In this document: positions 24,307 to 32,787 of the stretch, piece after piece
Layout of the letters: each line of letters opens with the position of its first letter
Position numbering within the stretch: position 1 is the stretch's first letter
Source of the DNA: Virgifigura sp964551315
GTDB lineage: Bacteria; Pseudomonadota; Alphaproteobacteria; Dongiales; Dongiaceae
DNA length: 64,000 nt
Reading direction: 5' to 3'
Assembly (NCBI GenBank): GCA_964551315.1
Contig: CAZKCM010000011.1
Span: 1 to 64,000, forward strand
The notes under the pieces: model-generated
The model's database searches: none
Told to the model about the DNA's origin: nothing
Seen by the model: the letters and a program-made list of their open reading frames with translations, nothing else
Made by a program: the position numbers and the translations under genes

Positions 24307-25665
24307 CTACGCATTCGAGGGCCCGGCCTCCAGCGTCTCGCGCTTCCAGACCACCCGGACCTCCGCCCCGCCTTCCGCTCTATTGCCGAAGTGCAGGGTG
24401 GCGCCGGTCCGCTCGAGCAGCGTCTGGGCGATGAACACGCCCAGGCCCATATGAATGGCCTTGCCGTCGCGGTCCTCGACCCCGCCGGACAGATAGGGTT
24501 CGCCCAAGCGGTCGAGAAGGCCCGGATCGAAGCCCGGCCCGTCGTCGAGGATGCGGACGGTGATGTGCTCCTCGTCCCAGCGGATGACGATGCGGACCTC
24601 CGAGGCCGCGAACTCCGTGGCGTTCTGGATCAGATTGCCGAGGCCGTGCACGATCTCCGGGCTGTGCGGCACGACCGGGGTGCCGTCGAGGGCACCGCCG
24701 CCCTGCCCGTCCTCGCCGTCCGCCTCGGCCGGCGCCACGTCGATCACGAGACGCACCCGGTCCGTCCGATGAGGGGTCGCGGCCGCGTCCACCAGCGCCG
24801 AAATCGGAAGCGCCGTGAAGGGCCCGCCGCCGGTGTCCTCCGGCCGGGCCGCCAGCCCCGCCAGGATCTCGCGGCACCGGTTGCTCTGGCTGAGCAGCAG
24901 GTCGACGTCGTCGCGCAAGGGGCTGTCCGGCGGCAGGTCGCGGGCGATCTCCTTGGCAATGACGGCGATGGTCCCGAGGGGGCTGCCCAGGCCATGCGCC
25001 GCGGCCGCGGCGAGCGCGCCGAGGGCCGAGACGCGCTGCTCGCGGGCCAGCGCCATCTGCGTCGCCGACAGCGCATCGGACATGCGGCGCGCCTCTTCCG
25101 CGACGCTGAACACGTAGACCGCGATGAACACCGCCGACAGGGCCAAGGCCAGGGCCAGCCCGAGGATGAACAGCGGCCGCAGGCGAAGGCCGTCGTCCGG
25201 CCAAGGCAGCGGCAGATGGAACAGGGCGAGAAGAACCACGATGACGACCGCGAGCACCGACAGCGCGATGGTGCTGCGCCGCGACAGCACCGTCGCCGAC
25301 ACGGTCACCGGCGCGAGGACGAGGATCGCGAACGGGTTGGTGAGCCCCCCGGTGAGATAGAGCAGCACGCCGAGTTGCAGCAGGTCGAAGCCGAGATAGA
25401 GGCGCGCCTCGCGATCGTCGAGGCGGGCCGAAGGGGGGCGACGCAGCGTCGCCCAGAGATTGACCAGGGCCGAGGCGCCGACCGCGAGCATCGCCGAGAG
25501 AATCGGCAGCTTGAAGCCGAGGACAAAATGGACGATCAGCAGGGCCGTCGCCTGCCCCGCCACGGCGACCCAGCGGATCAGCACGAGCGTGCGCAGCCGC
25601 ACCCGGCCGCGCGGATTCGTCAGGGCGGCAAGCGCGAACTCGTTATCGGTGGTCCCGCTGCTCAT
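24307..25665 (-). CDS. regB: Redox sensor histidine kinase of the ActS/PrrB/RegB family
   Basis: A 452-residue membrane kinase. Six hydrophobic helices occupy about residues 28-195 and contain the quinone-sensing motif GGLTNPF near residue 105. The dimerisation domain has the phospho-accepting His in AAAHGLGSPLGTI, and a Cys exactly 40 residues later (SNRCREIL), matching redox-active Cys265 of Rhodobacter RegB relative to His225. The ATPase domain has the N box (GLGNLIQNATEFA), G1 (ILDDGPGFDPG) and G2 (MGLGVFIAQTLLERTG). The residue after the His is Gly, whereas nearly all such kinases have Glu. The ATG at 25665 is preferred to an upstream start that lies in Arg-rich sequence. regA follows. 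Confidence 0.92.
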   Translation of the reverse strand: MSSGTTDNEFALAALTNPRGRVRLRTLVLIRWVAVAGQATALLIVHFVLGFKLPILSAMLAVGASALVNLWATLRRPPSARLDDREARLYLGFDLLQLGVLLYLTGGLTNPFAILVLAPVTVSATVLSRRSTIALSVLAVVIVVLLALFHLPLPWPDDGLRLRPLFILGLALALALSAVFIAVYVFSVAEEARRMSDALSATQMALAREQRVSALGALAAAAAHGLGSPLGTIAVIAKEIARDLPPDSPLRDDVDLLLSQSNRCREILAGLAARPEDTGGGPFTALPISALVDAAATPHRTDRVRLVIDVAPAEADGEDGQGGGALDGTPVVPHSPEIVHGLGNLIQNATEFAASEVRIVIRWDEEHITVRILDDGPGFDPGLLDRLGEPYLSGGVEDRDGKAIHMGLGVFIAQTLLERTGATLHFGNRAEGGAEVRVVWKRETLEAGPSNA

Positions 25666-25853
25666 GGCCGCATGAGAGGGCGAACGGACGCGCAACGCAA
25701 GAGGCGGGTTGCGCCGCAAGCGCCCGTTTCGCGCCTCCGCCCGCGACGGATGGGCACCGGCCACCGCGTTCGGCACTAGCCACGCGCCGCCGATCTCCCT
25801 AAGTTTCGGGCGTGCCGTATTCGTCCGTTGCCAAATCCGACATCCGCCGCCCC

Positions 25854-26633
25854 ATGCCCAAGCCGGTCATCCAGGTCGCGTCCCTTACGAAGCGATTCGG
25901 TTCGCTGACCGCGGTCGACGGCGTGAGCTTTGCGGTGCCGGCCGGAGCGACGGTGGGACTGCTCGGCGGCAACGGCGCGGGAAAAACCACGACCATCTCG
26001 ATGCTGCTCGGCCTTCTGCTGCCGACCGCCGGGACGATCACCGTTCTCGGCGAGGACATGCTGCGCCACCGGCATCGGGTGCTGCCGCGAATGAACTTCT
26101 CTTCGCCTTATGTCGATCTTCCGCACCGGCTGTCGGTGCGCGAGAACCTGACCGTCTACGCCCATCTCTACGGCGTGCGCGACAGCCGTCGACGGATCGC
26201 GCGCATGGCCGAGGACCTCGACATCGGTCGCCTGCTGAATCAGCGCACCGGAAGCCTGTCGGCCGGGCAGAAGACCCGTGTTGCCCTGGCCAAGGCACTG
26301 CTCAACGAGCCAGAGGTGCTGCTGCTCGACGAACCCACCGCCTCGCTCGACCCCGACACGGCCGATTGGATCCGCGGCTATCTCGAGACCTATCGCGACC
26401 GCACCGGCGCGGCGATCCTGCTCGCCTCGCACAACATGGCCGAGGTCGAACGGCTGTGCAGCGACGTGCTGATGATGCGCCAGGGCCGCATCGTGGACCG
26501 CGGGCCGCCGATGGATCTCATCCGCCGCTATGGCCGGACCAACCTCGAAGAGGTGTTCCTGGACATCGCCCGCAACCGCAAGGGAGCCGCCGGGGGCGGG
26601 CGCTCACCCGCCTTCGAGGAGGCGTCCGAATGA
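25854..26633 (+). CDS. ABC transporter ATP-binding protein (ABC-2 exporter type)
   Basis: A 259-residue nucleotide-binding subunit. It shows Walker A LLGGNGAGKTTTIS near residue 39, Q-loop region PRMNFSSPYVDLP near 78, signature LSAGQKTRVALAKALL near 135, Walker B VLLLDEPTASLDPDTADW near 156 and the switch His in LLASHNMAEVERL. The permease gene overlaps its stop codon by the ATGA arrangement, so the two form one exporter. The Q-loop Gln is replaced by Asn (RMNFSS), a variant seen in the polysaccharide/multidrug group. I used the ATG at 25854; a GTG at 25812 is an alternative. The gene diverges from regB. Confidence 0.93.
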   Translation: MPKPVIQVASLTKRFGSLTAVDGVSFAVPAGATVGLLGGNGAGKTTTISMLLGLLLPTAGTITVLGEDMLRHRHRVLPRMNFSSPYVDLPHRLSVRENLTVYAHLYGVRDSRRRIARMAEDLDIGRLLNQRTGSLSAGQKTRVALAKALLNEPEVLLLDEPTASLDPDTADWIRGYLETYRDRTGAAILLASHNMAEVERLCSDVLMMRQGRIVDRGPPMDLIRRYGRTNLEEVFLDIARNRKGAAGGGRSPAFEEASE

Positions 26634-27481
26634 CGCCACCGGCCACCGGAAATCAGGCCCGGCATCGGATCCGGGCGCCGTCAGGCGGCCTGTCGGTCCG
26701 GCGCATCGGCGCCATGGTGCTGCGCCATCTCTACGTGCTGCGCGGTTCCTGGCCGCGGGTCTTGGAGCTCGCCTACTGGCCGACGGTGCAGATGGTCATC
26801 TGGGGCTTCCTCACCGTCTTCCTGGCCACCAACAGCTCCTGGGTGGCGAACGCCTTCGGCATCCTTCTGTCGGCGGTGCTGCTGTGGGACGTGCTGTTCC
26901 GCGGGCAGCTCGGCTTCTCCATCTCCTTCCTCGAGGAGATGTGGTCGCGCAATATGGGCAACCTGTTCGTAAGTCCCCTGCGGCCGATCGAGCACGTTCT
27001 GTCCATGATGGCGATGAGCCTGATCCGCACCCTGATCGGCGTGACGCCGGCAGCGCTGCTCGCCATCCCGCTCTACCACTACTCGGTGTTCACCCTCGGC
27101 CTGCCCCTGGTCGCCTTCTTTGCCAACCTGCTGGTCATGGGCTGGGCAATCGGGCTGTTCGTAACGGCGCTGATCCTGCGCTACGGCCTCGGCGCCGAGA
27201 ACCTCGCTTGGTTCGTCGTCTTCCTGCTGGCGCCGGTAAGCGCCGTCTACTATCCGGTCACCGTGCTGCCCGACTGGCTGCAATACGTTGCCTGGGCCCT
27301 GCCCTCCACCAACGTCTTCGAGGGCATGCGCGCCGTGCTCATGCACGGCGACTTCCGGCCGGGGCTTCTGGCGAACGCCGTGCTGCTGAACGGCCTCTAT
27401 CTCGGCCTCGGCGCGCTCGCCTACCTCTATTCCTTCCGCGTGGCGCGGCAGCGCGGCCTGCTGCTGCAGGTCGGGGAGTGA
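26630..27481 (+). CDS. ABC-2 type transporter permease
   Basis: A 283-residue permease with about six membrane helices, starting within the stop of the ATPase gene (ATGA). The conserved ABC-2 region is visible as SFLEEMWSRNMGNLFVSPLR near residue 100, and PVSAVYYPVTVLPDWLQYVA near 205 precedes the last helices. The exported substrate is unknown. An uncharacterised DUF2946 gene lies 120 bases downstream and could be in the same transcript, which would hint at a metal or cofactor role, but this is speculative. Confidence 0.92.
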   Translation: MTPPATGNQARHRIRAPSGGLSVRRIGAMVLRHLYVLRGSWPRVLELAYWPTVQMVIWGFLTVFLATNSSWVANAFGILLSAVLLWDVLFRGQLGFSISFLEEMWSRNMGNLFVSPLRPIEHVLSMMAMSLIRTLIGVTPAALLAIPLYHYSVFTLGLPLVAFFANLLVMGWAIGLFVTALILRYGLGAENLAWFVVFLLAPVSAVYYPVTVLPDWLQYVAWALPSTNVFEGMRAVLMHGDFRPGLLANAVLLNGLYLGLGALAYLYSFRVARQRGLLLQVGE

Positions 27482-27601
27482 CCGCCGCGCCCTCGGGCGT
27501 GCCTGCGACCATTCTTCACTGGATCACCGCCGCGGCCTGGGGAAAGATGGACCGGCGGGAGCGGTCTGCGATTCCCGCTCGACGCGATCGAGAGAGGCCG
27601 A

Positions 27602-28045
27602 ATGGCCCGCAACGGACGGAACGACAGGCGACGGCGCAGGGCGCGTGCCTTTTGCGCGCCCCGATGGACGCGGTTCGGCGCCCTGCTGGCGATGTTCGCC
27701 CTGCTTCTGCAGAGTGCGATCGCGCTGCAATATCCGGTCATGGCCGCGGGCGTCCGCGCCGGGATCCCATCTCCGTCGTGGCAGGATGCCGATCGCGCAT
27801 CGCCCGACCGGCACGCCGCCCATTGCAGCGAGAGCGAAAAGCAAGGCGGACCGGCCCATAAGGGCCATGGCTGCCCGATCTGTCTGACCCTGCAGCAGGC
27901 GGGCACCTTCATCGCGCCCGCCGAAGCGGGCGTCGTCTTCGCCCTCCGCTCCGAAACGGCCTGCCTCAAGCCCGTCGTCAGGCCCTGGCCGGACGACAAA
28001 ACCTTCCCGGCCGCCCGCCCCCGCGCACCTCCGGCGACGGCCTGA
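27602..28045 (+). CDS. DUF2946 family protein
   Basis: A 147-residue protein with a basic N-terminus, one hydrophobic anchor or signal at about residues 23-50, a His/Cys-containing middle (DRHAAHCSESEK and HKGHGCPICLTLQQAG) and a Pro/Ala-rich tail. The CPIC motif following the hydrophobic start is typical of DUF2946. These genes often lie next to copper or TonB-dependent receptor genes, and the two genes downstream are copper-associated. The GAGAGG ribosome binding site supports the ATG. A periplasmic metal-handling role is inferred from the His/Cys residues and context. Confidence 0.75.
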   Translation: MARNGRNDRRRRRARAFCAPRWTRFGALLAMFALLLQSAIALQYPVMAAGVRAGIPSPSWQDADRASPDRHAAHCSESEKQGGPAHKGHGCPICLTLQQAGTFIAPAEAGVVFALRSETACLKPVVRPWPDDKTFPAARPRAPPATA

Positions 28046-28137
28046 CGCCGTCCTTATGACGAGGCCCGGCGCCGTCGGCGGCCGTCGGCCCCGCGGCATC
28101 GGGCTTCAAGGTCCGTTACGCTGGAGGTGTATCTGTC

Positions 28138-28668
28138 ATGAACGCATTCCGCTCGCTTGCGGCCGTTCTGGCCGCAAGCCTGTCCGGCGCGGCCGTCCCG
28201 GCGGCCCTCGCTCACGTTACGCTTGAGCAAACGCAGGCGCCGGCCGGCAGCTTCTACAAGGCCGTCCTCCGGGTCGGGCACGGCTGCGACGGCTCTCCCA
28301 CGGTGAGGATCCGCGTCCGCATCCCGGAGGGCGTCCGGCAGGCGAAGCCGATGCCGAAGCCGGGCTGGGAGCTGTCCACGGTCGTCGAAAAGCTGCCGGA
28401 GCCCTATGACTGGTACGGCACCGCCATCACCGAAGACGTGCGCGAGATCGTCTGGAGCGGCGGCAATCTGCCCGACGCCTTCTACGACGAGTTCGTCTTC
28501 CGCGCGAAGCTGCCGGAGCAGGACGGCCTGGTCCTGAGCTTCCCGGTCGTCCAGGAATGCGCGCAGGGCGTGCATCGCTGGATCGAGATCCCGGAGCCGG
28601 GCAAGACCGCCGACGACTACGAGGAGCCGGCGCCGCAGCTTACGCTGACGCCGCAGGAGGCGGAGTAG
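28138..28668 (+). CDS. YcnI-like DUF1775 protein, periplasmic copper-associated
   Basis: A 176-residue secreted protein. A signal peptide ends around ALA-HVTLEQ, leaving His as the first mature residue, which is the metal ligand of the YcnI copper-binding family. The beta-sandwich shows FYKAVLRVGHGCDGSPTVRI near residue 40, then IPEGVRQAKPMPKPGWEL near 62 and LPEQDGLVLSFPVVQEC near 125. The partner gene for the CopC-CopD fusion begins one base after its stop codon, so both products are made together. The likely role is copper binding in the periplasm for import or resistance. Confidence 0.9.
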   Translation: MNAFRSLAAVLAASLSGAAVPAALAHVTLEQTQAPAGSFYKAVLRVGHGCDGSPTVRIRVRIPEGVRQAKPMPKPGWELSTVVEKLPEPYDWYGTAITEDVREIVWSGGNLPDAFYDEFVFRAKLPEQDGLVLSFPVVQECAQGVHRWIEIPEPGKTADDYEEPAPQLTLTPQEAE

Positions 28669-28669
28669 G

Positions 28670-30388
28670 ATGTCCGGTCGGGGCGGTCGCCGCCGCCTCG
28701 ACCGGCGCCCCGCGCCGGCGGCGGCCATGGTCTGGGCGGCGCTCGTCCTCGCGCTGGCGACGCTCGCGACCGCGGGGTTCGCGCCCGCCGCCCGGGCCCA
28801 TGCCGTGCTGCTGGAAACGGTGCCGACGGACGGCGCGATCCTCGCGGACTCGCCGGACGAGATCCTGCTGCGCTTCAACGAGCCGGTGCGGCCGATCGCC
28901 GTCCAGGTGCTCGACCGGAGCGGCCGGACGGTCGCCGCGCCCGAACACATCCACGCCGCGGACGGGACACTGCGCATCGCCCTGCCGGCGCCCCTGCCGG
29001 ACGGCGGCTATGTCGTAAGCTACCGCGTGGCCTCGGCCGACGCCCATCCGGTCGCCGGCGCCTTCCTCTTCACCGTCGGGCCCGCCGGACAGACACCGGC
29101 TGACGCCCGCGCGATTGGAGAGACGCCGGACCGGTCGGGGGCGGGATGGTGGTGGGCGGTGGCGCTGTTCCGGATCGTCCGCGACGCCGCGCTGCTCGCC
29201 GCGGCGGGCGGCGCAATGGCTCTTCTGTTCGTCGCCGGCGGCACCGACCCGTCCGTGCGGAACCGGATCCGGCGCGGCCTGCTCGCCGCCGCCGGCCTCG
29301 GGATCGGAGCCGCGGCCGTCGGGCCGGGTCTGCAGGGCGGCTTGCTGGCCGGCCTGCCGGCGCACGCGATCCTCGAGCCCGACCCGTGGCGGATCGGCTG
29401 GACGAGCAGCGCGGGGCCGAGCGCCGTGGTCACGATCGCCGGCCTCGCCCTGTTGGCGACCGGCCTGCGGATGCGGCCGGGCGCGGTACGGCTCCTCGCC
29501 GTCGCGATCGGACTCACGGCCGCGACCGGCGGCCTCCTGCTCAGCGGGCACGCCGCCGCGACCGATCCGCGCTGGCTGACGGCGCCGGCCTGGGCCCTGC
29601 ATCTTCTCGCGGCCGCGTTCTGGGCCGGCGCCCTCTGGCCGCTGCTGGTGGTGCTGCGCGCGGAGCCGCCCGTCACCGCCGCCCGCGTTCTCCGGCGCTT
29701 CTCGCGGCTGGCCGTGGCGGCGGTGGGCGGTCTGGTGGCGGCGGGGTTGGCGATCGCGACGGTGCAGACGGGGACCGTGACCGCCCTGTTCGGCACCGGT
29801 TACGGACGCCTGCTGCTGGCGAAGCTGGGCCTCGTGGCCGGGCTGCTGCTGATCGCCGCCAACAACAAATGGCGCCTGACCCCGGCGCTCGCGGCCGGCG
29901 ACGCCGGGGCAGCGCTGCAGCTTCGGCGCGCGATCCGGGCCGAGATCGGCGTCGTCGTCGCCATTCTTGCGGTGACGGCGGTGCTCGCCCAGACCCCGCC
30001 GCCGGCGGCGGAGGACACCGGCGGCCATGCATCTCATCACCGGAGCCACGATCACGAAGGCGCGGCAGGCCGCGCCGTCACGGCCAGGGCGGACGGGATC
30101 ATGGCGCGCCTGGAAGTCACCCCCGGCACCGCCGGACCGAACGCCGTGACGATCGCGCTGACCACCGCCGACGGCGATCCCGTGCGGCCGCTGGAACTTT
30201 CCGTGGCCTTCTCCCAGCCCGCCATCGGCATCGCGCCGATCAAGCGGGCACCGGCTGCCGTCGGCCCCGGCCGATACCGGCTGGAGGCCTTCGAGTTCCT
30301 CGTTCCGGGTCGGTGGACGGTCCGCGTCGAGGCCCTGATCACCGATTTCGAGAAGGCCGTCCTGACGGCCGAGGTCCCGATCCAATGA
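28670..30388 (+). CDS. CopC-CopD-YtkA fusion, copper transport protein
   Basis: A 572-residue three-part protein. After a signal sequence, the CopC domain starts at HAVLLETVPTDGAIL with the copper-ligand His at the mature N-terminus and continues to about residue 145, including SADAHPVAGAFLFTVG. The CopD membrane domain with about eight helices spans roughly residues 155-440. A histidine-rich linker (HASHHRSHDHEG, near 456-467) leads to a YtkA-like periplasmic domain ending LEAFEFLVPGRWTVRVEALI. CopCD fusions move copper across the inner membrane. It starts one base after the YcnI-like gene, which indicates tight coupling. The ribosome binding site lies inside the upstream gene (CAGGAGG). Confidence 0.92.
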   Translation: MSGRGGRRRLDRRPAPAAAMVWAALVLALATLATAGFAPAARAHAVLLETVPTDGAILADSPDEILLRFNEPVRPIAVQVLDRSGRTVAAPEHIHAADGTLRIALPAPLPDGGYVVSYRVASADAHPVAGAFLFTVGPAGQTPADARAIGETPDRSGAGWWWAVALFRIVRDAALLAAAGGAMALLFVAGGTDPSVRNRIRRGLLAAAGLGIGAAAVGPGLQGGLLAGLPAHAILEPDPWRIGWTSSAGPSAVVTIAGLALLATGLRMRPGAVRLLAVAIGLTAATGGLLLSGHAAATDPRWLTAPAWALHLLAAAFWAGALWPLLVVLRAEPPVTAARVLRRFSRLAVAAVGGLVAAGLAIATVQTGTVTALFGTGYGRLLLAKLGLVAGLLLIAANNKWRLTPALAAGDAGAALQLRRAIRAEIGVVVAILAVTAVLAQTPPPAAEDTGGHASHHRSHDHEGAAGRAVTARADGIMARLEVTPGTAGPNAVTIALTTADGDPVRPLELSVAFSQPAIGIAPIKRAPAAVGPGRYRLEAFEFLVPGRWTVRVEALITDFEKAVLTAEVPIQ

Positions 30389-30401
30389 CCCCGCGAGCGG
30401 C

Positions 30402-31598
30402 TCAGCCGTCGCAGCGCCCGACGAGGGCCCGTCGGATCTCGCGCGTGGTGCGGGTCGTCACCGCCACCTTCTCCGCCCCGGCGAGCCGGGCGACCCGGTA
30501 GACGCCCGCGCGCAAGGCCTCCGAGGGCACCGGCCGGCGTAGCTCGATGCCCCGGATCTGCCAGACGCCGTCGGCAAGCCGCGCGTCGATGAGACCCGCC
30601 ACCGCGTCCTCGTAGAGGACCGGCAGGGCGAAGTAGAAGCGGCGCTGCGCGGCCGGGGTATAGGCCTCGAACTTGTAGTCGAGGCCGAACAGGGCGCCGA
30701 GGCGCGCGCGGCTGAAGAGGAGATTGTCGAGCGGCGGCACCAGCCGCACCGTCGGGCCCGCCGCGCGCGCCGCGCGGTCCCAACCCTCCTCGTCCTCCGG
30801 CCGGTACCAGTAGACCGGCGCGTCCGGCAGATCGGTCACCACCACGGGCCGCGCCAGGCCGTCCGGCAGCAGCGCCTCGACGCGGGCCCGCCAATGCCCG
30901 ATCGGCGTGCCGCGCCACTGCCCGTAATGGAGCCGGGCGCGGCGCGCGATCTGCTCCGCCGTGCCGGCCTTCAGCACCGCGAGCGCCGAGGAAACCAGGA
31001 ATCGCTCATAGACCGCCGCCGGCGGCGGCGCCCAGCCGACGAGCTCCGGCGCCGCGCGTTCGGTAAGGTCGAAGCAGCGGTGGAAGTGGGGCGTCCGGCC
31101 GGCGATCTGCAGGGCGATGTCCTCGAACAGATATTCGAGCGCCTTGGTCGTCTCCTTGATCGTCGAGAAGCCGCCCGGCACGCGCGCGGCGGTGAACTGC
31201 GCCGCCGTCACCGGACCGTTCGCGCGGACGGCCGCCAGGACGCGATCCATAACCGGGCGCAGCGCGTCGCGCGCCGCCTTTCGGCGCTCCGACCGGTCGG
31301 CGAAGGCCGTCACCAGGAGCGGCAGCCAGTCGCGCCGCACGGCGAACAGAGGATAATGGGTCTCGCGGAAGGCGCCGCGCTCGTAGAGCTGATCGTAGAA
31401 CGCAGCGGGCGGCCCCTCGGCCCGCGCGGCCCAGGCGAGCTCCTGGTTGCGGAGCCCGCTGACCCGGATCGAATCGATCTGGATCATGCCGAGATCGGGG
31501 GCCCGCTCCGCCGCCGCATCGGGCGCCCAGAAGCCGCCCCGAAGCCCGAGCCGGTCGAGCAGGAAGGCGCGCAGCTCCGCCGAGGAAACGCGCCGCAC
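30402..31598 (-). CDS. YcaQ/AlkZ-like winged-helix DNA glycosylase
   Basis: A 398-residue protein of the HTH_42 (AlkZ/YcaQ) family, built from tandem winged helices and a beta-barrel. The catalytic signature is QID in DLGMIQIDSIRVSGLRNQEL near residue 38, the Q-x-D form of the YcaQ branch rather than the Q-x-Q of AlkZ. YcaQ opens DNA interstrand crosslinks and removes bulky N7-alkylguanine. Other family blocks are YPLFAVRRDWLPLLVTAF and LLPPLDNLLFSRARLGALFG. The GTG at 31598 with GGGGCGGG upstream is my start; the codons before it read as non-protein. It converges on the CopCD gene and lies downstream of cobT on the same strand. Confidence 0.82.
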   Translation of the reverse strand: MRRVSSAELRAFLLDRLGLRGGFWAPDAAAERAPDLGMIQIDSIRVSGLRNQELAWAARAEGPPAAFYDQLYERGAFRETHYPLFAVRRDWLPLLVTAFADRSERRKAARDALRPVMDRVLAAVRANGPVTAAQFTAARVPGGFSTIKETTKALEYLFEDIALQIAGRTPHFHRCFDLTERAAPELVGWAPPPAAVYERFLVSSALAVLKAGTAEQIARRARLHYGQWRGTPIGHWRARVEALLPDGLARPVVVTDLPDAPVYWYRPEDEEGWDRAARAAGPTVRLVPPLDNLLFSRARLGALFGLDYKFEAYTPAAQRRFYFALPVLYEDAVAGLIDARLADGVWQIRGIELRRPVPSEALRAGVYRVARLAGAEKVAVTTRTTREIRRALVGRCDG

Positions 31599-31687
31599 GC
31601 ACCCGCCCCGAGGCGCGCGCCTGCCGCCCTTCGCTTCGAGAACCCGCCTTTGCACGGGGTTGTTTTCGAGTCCGGCGGGGAGGGGCG

Positions 31688-32716
31688 TTATTCCACGGCC
31701 CCGCTCACCCCCGCCTCCGCGAAGGTCGCCATGCCGGTGTGGCAGGCAACCGCCGCCTTGAGGATCGGGATCGCGAGCGCCGCGCCGGACGCCTCGCCAA
31801 GCCGCATGCCGAGGTCGAACAGCGGCCGCTGACCCAGGATCTCGAGGAGCCGCCGATGACCCGGCTCGGCGGAGACATGGGAAACGAGGCAGTGATCGAG
31901 CGCCCTTGGATCGAAGGCGTAGAGGACCGAGGCCGCCGCCGTGCAGGCGAAGCCGTCGAGCAGAACCGGCGTGCGGGCAAGCCGCGCGGCAATTACCGCG
32001 CCGCAGATCGCCGCCAGCTCCTGCCCGCCGAGGCGGCGGAGCATATCGAAGGCGTCGGTCGCGGCGTCGCGATGGCGTTCGACCCCGGCCGCGACCACCG
32101 CCGTCTTGCGCGCGAGCGCTTCGCCCGAGACGCCGGTGCCCGGACCGACCCAGTCGGCGGCGCTGCCGCCGAAGAGCGCCGTCACGAGCGCCGCGGCGCT
32201 GGTCGTGTTCGCGATCCCCATCTCGCCGAGGCAGAGGAGGTCGATGCCGGGCTCCACCGCCATCATGCCGTAGGCGGCGGCACGGGCGCAGCTGTCCTCG
32301 TCCATCGCCGGCGCCTCGGTGAAGTCGGCCGTCGGCTGATCGAGCGCCATCTCGTAGACCCGCAGATCGGCGTCGGCCAGCTTGCACAGCTGGTTGATCG
32401 CCGCCCCGCCCTCGATGAAGTTCGCCACCATCTGCGCCGTCACCTCCGCCGGATAGGCGGAGACGCCGCGCGCGGCGACGCCGTGATTGCCGGCGAAGAC
32501 GCAGACCCGCGGCCGCTCGAGTTGCGGCGGGTGCCGGCCCTGCCAGGCGGCGAGCCAGGCGGTCACCTCCTCCAGCCGGCCGAGCGCGCCGGCCGGCTTG
32601 GTGAGCGTGGCCTCGCGCGCGGCCGCCGCCTCCGCAGCCACCGTATCGGGGCCGGGCAGCTCGCGCATCACGGCGCGGATCTCGTCGAGCGAGGCCGGCG
32701 TTTCGAATCGGCTCAT
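31688..32716 (-). CDS. cobT: Nicotinate-nucleotide-dimethylbenzimidazole phosphoribosyltransferase
   Basis: A 342-residue enzyme that makes alpha-ribazole phosphate, the lower-ligand precursor of cobalamin. Family motifs are TKPAGALGRLEE near residue 40, VFAGNHGVAARGVSAYPAEV near 73, INQLCKLADADLRVYE near 106, LCLGEMGIANTTSAAAL near 160 and the catalytic Glu in MRLGEASGAALA near 305. The ATG at 32716 is supported by the MSRFETPASLDEIR beginning; earlier codons are in the gap after the cyclase gene. The partner genes cobS and a cobC-type phosphatase lie on the opposite strand, a divergent late-cobalamin locus. Confidence 0.95.
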   Translation of the reverse strand: MSRFETPASLDEIRAVMRELPGPDTVAAEAAAAREATLTKPAGALGRLEEVTAWLAAWQGRHPPQLERPRVCVFAGNHGVAARGVSAYPAEVTAQMVANFIEGGAAINQLCKLADADLRVYEMALDQPTADFTEAPAMDEDSCARAAAYGMMAVEPGIDLLCLGEMGIANTTSAAALVTALFGGSAADWVGPGTGVSGEALARKTAVVAAGVERHRDAATDAFDMLRRLGGQELAAICGAVIAARLARTPVLLDGFACTAAASVLYAFDPRALDHCLVSHVSAEPGHRRLLEILGQRPLFDLGMRLGEASGAALAIPILKAAVACHTGMATFAEAGVSGAVE

Positions 32717-32787
32717 AGCGCCCTCGCCCGTGGAGCGGACGCGCGAACGGCTCGGTGCATGGAGACCCCCCAGGTTTCCGTCATGTG

